Assembly (NCBI GenBank): GCA_035236585.1
Contig: CP141138.1
Coordinates: forward strand, 28,717,437-28,781,436
Origin: Warburgia ugandensis
Lineage: Eukaryota > Streptophyta > Magnoliopsida > Canellales > Canellaceae
Length of the DNA: 64,000 nucleotides
Direction: 5' to 3'
The first letter of the stretch is position 1. Each line of letters starts with the position of its first letter. The position numbers and the translations under genes were made by a program. Below the pieces are notes generated by a model, which saw only the letters and a program-made list of their open reading frames with translations, did no database searches and had not been told where the DNA came from. Positions 61,801 to 64,000 of this stretch are shown here, piece by piece.

Positions 61801-62031
61801 CAGTTAGCATAATAACTGTCTCATGCACCATTAATTAATTCTTTTTCCATGTTATGATGAGAAGCTAACGAATCTGATATTTGGCAGCTTTCTGATCTAA
61901 AAGAATCAAAAGAAGCTGTCTATGGTGCACTTGATACATGGGTTGCATGGGAGGAGAAGTTCCCTATAGTTACATTAAGGAGAGCACTGATTACTCTAGA
62001 AAAGGAGCAACAGTGGCATAAAATTATTCAG
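55761..62031 (+). CDS. PPR-like organellar protein, N-terminal half (3' end beyond window)
   Basis: Five exons join in one frame: 55761-55825, 56410-56431, 56563-56688, 58634-58744 and 61888-62031 (156 codons). All introns are GT...AG with good acceptors. The start [17 protein letters not shown] is rich in Ser/Arg/Ala and lacks acidic residues, as expected of a mitochondrial or plastid presequence. The conserved part begins with [19 protein letters not shown], then [33 protein letters not shown] and [16 protein letters not shown]. The block '[15 protein letters not shown]...FP...AL..L-x2-E-x2-W-x-KIIQ' is characteristic of a small plant PPR-related group including Arabidopsis At4g18975 and At4g21190 (EMB1417). 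The rest of that group ('KWMLSKGQG...' and the helical repeats) is not found before 64,000, so the last intron exceeds 1.9 kb. Molecular function is unknown; organellar RNA metabolism is inferred from the family. Confidence 0.8.
56410..56431 (+). other. PPR gene exon 2 (22-bp microexon)
   Basis: A very short exon between CCTTGTCAG and GTACTG completes the split Trp codon and adds NSNFLEK, restoring phase 0 for exon 3. A 22-nt exon is unusual. Support comes from the frame working only if it is included. Confidence 0.65.
56563..56688 (+). other. PPR gene exon 3
   Basis: 126 bases, phase 0 at both ends, acceptor TTGTACAG, donor GTTCCA (weak). Encodes a Ser/Asn-rich linker ([18 protein letters not shown]...) with no conserved motif, probably the end of the targeting region. 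Reading past the donor meets a stop within five codons, supporting the splice. Confidence 0.7.
56689..57866 (+). other. PPR gene intron 3, left part
   Basis: No conserved protein on either strand. Short frames (up to 88 codons) have no recognisable motifs. Base composition is closer to the gene than to the retroelements. Confidence 0.5.
57867..58082 (+). mobile_element. Au-family SINE in intron 3, with target-site duplication
   Basis: tRNA-derived SINE in the same orientation as the gene. The A box lies in GCCTTGGCACAATGGTAGAG (57,891-57,910) and the B box around GGTCACGGGCTCAAGGCGTG, followed by 'gaaacagcccctta', 'gtaaggccgcgtac', 'cctttgtggtctgcc' and the 3' end 'gggagctttgtgcacc' with 'aggctgccc' and a T-rich tail. 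This block order is that of the Au SINE found across flowering plants. Flanking repeats TAGTAACAGATC (57,867-57,878) and TAGTAACAAATC (58,071-58,082) form a 12-bp target duplication with one mismatch. An RNA polymerase III promoter is thus present, but transcription is not shown. Confidence 0.9.
58083..58633 (+). other. PPR gene intron 3, right part
   Basis: Contains a 123-codon minus-strand frame (58,594-58,223) without any recognisable motif. Nothing else seen. Confidence 0.45.
58634..58744 (+). other. PPR gene exon 4
   Basis: 111 bases, phase 0, acceptor TTATTTGCAG, donor GTAAGT (strong). Encodes [20 protein letters not shown], the start of the conserved family region. Its 3' half is duplicated about 200 bp downstream. 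Confidence 0.8.
58900..59110 (+). repeat. Degenerate duplication of exon 4 3' half and donor
   Basis: 58,910-59,105 matches 58,700-58,905: 'gtttctcgtggacactgtaa' and 'gtataaggacaggtttccac' pair with 'gttttctattgacactccaa' and 'gtattaggacaagttccatg', and 'cataacttagcaac' with 'cataacttaggaaa'. In the copy the donor GTAAGT has become CCAAGT, so it should not act as a splice site. Confidence 0.7.
59350..61048 (-). mobile_element. RTE-type LINE, 5'-truncated, antisense in intron 4
   Basis: The minus strand carries the RT part of a plant RTE-clade non-LTR element: [20 protein letters not shown] (about 61,038), [114 protein letters not shown] (the F-A-D-D loop with Ala changed to Thr) and the C-terminal [19 protein letters not shown] with '[13 protein letters not shown]'. 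The 3' end is a (GAT)n tail (plus strand ATC run at 59,350-59,371). The endonuclease domain is missing, and stops and frameshifts break the rest. Confidence 0.9.
61049..61887 (+). other. PPR gene intron 4, right part
   Basis: AT-rich, with a short TG-rich run near 61,524-61,540 and the exon 5 acceptor at the end. No coding content seen. Confidence 0.5.
61888..62031 (+). other. PPR gene exon 5
   Basis: 144 bases, phase 0, acceptor ATTTGGCAG, donor GTATTA. Carries the most conserved motif of the family ([19 protein letters not shown] and [12 protein letters not shown]). The next exon should begin with a Val/Ile-Lys-Trp-Met type sequence and lies beyond the window. Confidence 0.85.
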
Positions 62032-62066
62032 GTATTAACTACTTCTTCAACTCTTTCATTTATACG

Positions 62067-62127
62067 TCGTCATCATCATCATTATCAAAGCCTTATCCCA
62101 ATTAGGGATCGGCTATCATATTCTGTA
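62067..62127 (-). mobile_element. RTE LINE 3' tail fragment in intron 5
   Basis: 'catcatcatcattatcaaag' plus 'ccttatcccaattagggatc' and 'ggct' match the extreme 3' end of the LINE at 59,350-59,400 in the same antisense orientation. Only ~60 bp remain. It begins 36 bp after exon 5. Confidence 0.75.
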
Positions 62128-62144
62128 ATAACTACTTTCCTAAC

Positions 62145-62341
62145 TGTTTGTTTTTCTGTGATAACAATATCAGCAAAATTAAGCATAGCTATCATATTCA
62201 ATATTAAATTTGAAATAATTACGTATAAATGAAACAAACAATTGAGTTGTCTTTCATTTATACGTAATTATTCCAAATCTAATATTGAATATGATAGTTA
62301 TGCTTAATTTTGCTGATATTGTTATAACAGAAAAACAAACA
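62145..62341. mobile_element. 197-bp fold-back (MITE-like) element in intron 5
   Basis: Two ~90-bp arms are nearly perfect inverted complements: from TGTTTGTTTTTCTGTGATAA on the left to TTATAACAGAAAAACAAACA on the right, around a ~17-base centre (CAAACAATTGAGTTGTC). I count only a handful of mismatches. It would form a long hairpin in the pre-mRNA. No clear target duplication, so the transposon family is not assigned. Origin by inverted duplication is also possible. Confidence 0.8.
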
Positions 62342-64000
62342 CTTTTGATGTAAATTCCTTCACTATGATGTAATTGTCCATGACATATTTGTAGCATTTA
62401 AATGTATTAGTTTACTCAAGATCAAACTAGACGAAATTTGCTCGTTAGGTGGATAACACTATGAAACACTGCCCACATATGTTTGCTTGGATGGATAATC
62501 ACCACCAGCCACATGTTGTTTTATCCTTAAGAAGTGGGTATTTAACCCATTTAAAAGTAATTGGTTTTATTTGATTGGCCAGTCTCCTGCAGAGATGTTG
62601 CCTGTATCCTTGGCAAAAGGCATCAATAAAGCAGGTCTCCAATCAAATTGTGTAGTATGAACTATGTCTCACACAAAATATGTTTCTTGAATACCCAATT
62701 GAGTCCAGCACTTCATGTGTTTGAGCTGAAAATAGTGGGTAAAGTTTAGCAACTTCATGATTGATAGAATGGCATGTCTGGAAACTACTGAGAGGGAGGA
62801 CAAGAAAGAGAAGCTCTTTGGTGTTAAAAGCACATGTCAACTGCAGTAGTCATTTTTGGTTACTGTTAAATCCTAGAAGGGTCTTGGTGTTTCAGGTAAG
62901 GAGATATTTATGTTTTGGATTTATCTAAGCTTATTCTTATGATGGATTTTATTACAGTAGAAACTTCAGCTACTAACACAGTTTACTGCATTTTTTGCCA
63001 AGAATTGTTGATCTTTTTAACGTGGGCATCAAATCTCAGTAGAGTTTCACCCAGAACTGCTGATGTCACCCCTGAGATCCGAGACCCGTAACACCAAAAA
63101 AGAGAGAAAATTCTGAGATTGACTGGAATTGATCTCTGAGTCAGCCATCCTGCTTAATGCTAATCAGGTGGAGGAGAGGGGATTGACAGGTTTAGCTCCT
63201 TATATGGGAGCTGATTCCGATTTTGATAATGAACCAATTTGGTTCCTTCTTTTCCTTTACTGTATCTTTCTTCCATTTTATTACTATTGGATTGCTGCTG
63301 CCGGCACCAATTTCAAAGCTTTCTTAAAACTATTTATTTATTAAATAATTAAATAAATTAATACAAAGTAGGACCATTTGAAAAATGGAGCTAGCCCTAT
63401 GTCAGGGGATATGCGTGCTAGTTGTTCACAATGGGTCCTTTCTTACTGGACATGATTTTTCAAATGAATTAGTAAATGCAGTTGAGTGTCGTTGGAGATG
63501 AATAAGCAGCTTTAGTTCCATTAAAGATTGTAAAATGGGTGTCAGAACACCAATCTTTGGAGTCTATCTATCTTTCTCTTTTATTTTTGTGTTATCTTAA
63601 TAGATTTCTTGCTCTTGAAAGATGTGAAAAGATGTGTAAGTAAATGGGGCTATGTGAATGAAACATGAATAGTGTAGCAGGCTGACATGCATAACATAAA
63701 AAAAGAAAACGGGCATATCTTCAGTTCTGTCAGTAAGTCCACAAAAATAGGCGACTAATGCAAGAATACTTTTCCAGCACAAAAAGTAAATGGTCTGGCT
63801 GTGTTGGTATTAGATCAGGTACTGTTTTAGAGCTTTTGAAGTTTGACTAGGTGAGGATAGTCTTGACTGCTGCTTCAGAACTGCACCTGGTCTATGGGAG
63901 TCTGATTTATTGTCTTATAACTTGTTGTAAGAATCCCATGAGCTGATTATGACTATGGAGATATTCTTCAGAATGTGTTTTCCAAGATGCATGGAATATA
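62342..64000 (+). other. PPR gene intron 5 (continues past window)
   Basis: No further exon of the PPR gene was recognised. The longest frames (71 codons at 63,129; 65 on the minus strand at 62,643) have no motifs. 63,330-63,362 is an ATTTATT-rich run. Could hide a poorly conserved exon. Confidence 0.45.

Overview
This window is nuclear DNA of a flowering plant. It is AT-rich, has GT-AG introns, and is filled mainly with degenerate Ty3/gypsy LTR retrotransposons. It also carries an Au-type SINE and an RTE-type LINE, both common in plant genomes. I cannot name the species. No prokaryotic, organellar, rRNA or CRISPR features were seen.

Layout. 1-4.25 kb: unassigned DNA, a broken gypsy gag on the minus strand and pieces of Del/Tekay-like LTRs. 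4.25-27.6 kb: a long minus-strand Athila-like gypsy element. Its order on the minus strand is 5' LTR (24,986-27,578), PBS, gag, protease, [interruption], RT, RNase H, integrase, 3' LTR (4,254-6,151). It is split inside the protease C-terminus by a 10.8-kb Del/Tekay-like insertion (10,817-21,608). Its pol also contains a five-fold tandem amplification of a 468-bp RNase H-integrase segment. 27.6-33.4 kb: further LTR fragments and a palindrome-rich repeat array. 33.4-44.5 kb: an unusual element that starts with a normal LTR but ends in an inverted LTR, so both outer ends are U3 ends; a perfect 5-bp duplication (TGTTT) flanks it. 45.4-48.3 kb: another Del-like LTR. 48.3-54.0 kb: mostly unassigned, with simple and degenerate repeats. 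54.0-55.66 kb: a possible hAT-like element.

The only credible host gene begins at 55,761 (+) and runs off the right edge. Five coding exons join in frame (156 codons) with consensus splice sites. They encode the N-terminal half of a small organelle-targeted PPR-like protein resembling the At4g18975/At4g21190 group. Its introns hold an Au SINE with target-site duplication, a partial duplication of exon 4, an antisense RTE LINE, a second LINE 3' tail and a 197-bp fold-back element.

No new gene system was found. The most unusual items are structural: the U3/U3-ended inverted-LTR insertion with its 6-bp microhomology junction, the 468-bp array inside pol, and the nested element that appears to have lost its 5' LTR by recombination between its target site and its primer-binding site.
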